From: Paralcaligenes sp. KSB-10
Lineage (GTDB): Bacteria > Pseudomonadota > Gammaproteobacteria > Burkholderiales > Burkholderiaceae_B
DNA length: 64,000 nt
Direction of reading: 5' to 3'
NCBI RefSeq assembly: GCF_021266465.1
Contig: NZ_CP089848.1
Span: forward strand, 3,720,001 to 3,784,000
This document shows positions 63,600 through 64,000 of the stretch, one piece after another (the stretch's first letter is position 1; each line of letters opens with the position of its first letter). The notes under the pieces were generated by a model that was not told the DNA's origin, ran no database searches, and saw only the letters and a list, made by a program, of their open reading frames with translations. Made by a program: the position numbers and the translations under genes.

Positions 63600-64000
63600 T
63601 GTGCTGTTCCTTTTGCGTCGAGCGGCATCAGTGGCGCAGCGACGCCCGCGGGCAACGGCAAGCGTGCGGTATTGAGCACCATGGCCAGCATGCTGTAATA
63701 GCCGCAAAGAGCTATCAGGTCGAGCGCGCCAGGCAAGCCGAATCGGCCCGCAATATCGTTGAACGTGGCATCGTCGGCTTCACCGGACTGATGCAGGCTG
63801 CGGCAAAAAAGGTAGACCGCAGCCTGGTCGCCGCTCATGCCGACGGGCGGCTCGCCCCTGGCGATGGCCTCGATGATGGCAGTCGATAGCGTGGTCGTTT
63901 CGCGCGCAATACGCGAATGGGCATGCCATTCGTACTGGCAGCTCCAGCGTCGCGCCGCAACCAGCACGGCCAGTTCGATCAGATCGGGAGCCAACTGCGT
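63596..64000 (-). CDS. Carboxymuconolactone decarboxylase/AhpD-like family protein (5' truncated by window end)
   Basis: The last 134 residues of a protein whose start lies beyond the window; the frame is open to position 64000. WSCQYEWHAHSRIARETTTL and IARGEPPVGMSGDQAAVYLF resemble carboxymuconolactone decarboxylase-family proteins. No CxxC redox pair of AhpD type is visible in this part, so peroxidase activity is unlikely. The TGA stop overlaps the ATG of the racemase-family gene by 4 nt, so the two are translated together. Confidence 0.82.
   Translation of the reverse strand, partial: TQLAPDLIELAVLVAARRWSCQYEWHAHSRIARETTTLSTAIIEAIARGEPPVGMSGDQAAVYLFCRSLHQSGEADDATFNDIAGRFGLPGALDLIALCGYYSMLAMVLNTARLPLPAGVAAPLMPLDAKGTAQ

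Noticed and set aside
1-64000. tRNA, rRNA or riboswitch
   Set aside because: No cloverleaf, rRNA-like stretch or conserved riboswitch core was recognised by eye; a covariance-model scan would be needed to exclude small RNAs.

Overview
The window is GC-rich, gene-dense DNA from a betaproteobacterium, most likely Burkholderiales and probably Alcaligenaceae (Bordetella/Pusillimonas-like). This is inferred from five Bug-type solute receptors, a hutCUH/hutGFID set that uses the HutF route, the fmdB-DUF502-aspS neighbourhood, and many small LysR-, GntR- or IclR-controlled catabolic operons. No rRNA, tRNA, CRISPR array, phage or transposase gene was found.

Layout. 1-479: 3' end of a [2Fe-2S] oxidoreductase. 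524-9775: histidine utilisation locus, with hutC facing hutUH on one side and a minus-strand hutD-I-F-G operon on the other. Matching palindromes that look like HutC operators lie at both promoters. 10026-16630: a 39-residue membrane peptide, a D-Ala-D-Ala dipeptidase and a complete peptide-type ABC importer. 16674-25499: a hydroxy-acid or sugar-acid regulon with four dehydrogenases and an aldehyde dehydrogenase on the minus strand, an FCD-GntR regulator, and an enolase-superfamily dehydratase with a Bug receptor on the plus strand. 25668-27961: a PLP aminotransferase and ubiA. 28031-33958: a CoA-linked operon (citryl-CoA-lyase-like protein, CaiB-type CoA-transferase, Bug receptor, RraA-like aldolase, hydroxyacid dehydrogenase) with a divergent LysR. 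34145-37268: a GMC oxidoreductase and a putative Na+/H+ antiporter. 37996-42915: a carboxylesterase co-directional with a two-permease NMT1/SsuA-type ABC importer. 43521-49741: housekeeping genes (FmdB, DUF502, aspS, EEP phosphatase/nuclease, formamidase-like hydrolase, clsB). 49845-55018: leuB-leuD-leuC behind a Bug receptor with a divergent LysR. 55109-64000: three further small catabolic units built from PDC-lactonase-like hydrolases, an HpcH/HpaI aldolase, Bug receptors, an IclR regulator, an Asp/Glu-racemase-family enzyme and a carboxymuconolactone decarboxylase-like protein, with a class II glutamine amidotransferase between them.

The most unusual content is non-coding. Two copies (4799-5535 and 37266-37994) of a ~730-bp composite palindromic element each fill a gap between convergent genes. 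Each has ~30-bp terminal inverted repeats whose tip supplies the TAG stop codon of the upstream gene. Inside are two 32-bp inverted-repeat pairs of exactly conserved spacing (221 and 202 bp), and the two internal modules are inverted copies of one another. Where the copies differ inside the stems, the two arms change together. A second family of GC-rich nested hairpins occurs at 43098-43199 and 58086-58314, with a half-element relic at 5559-5585. I do not recognise either as a named element.
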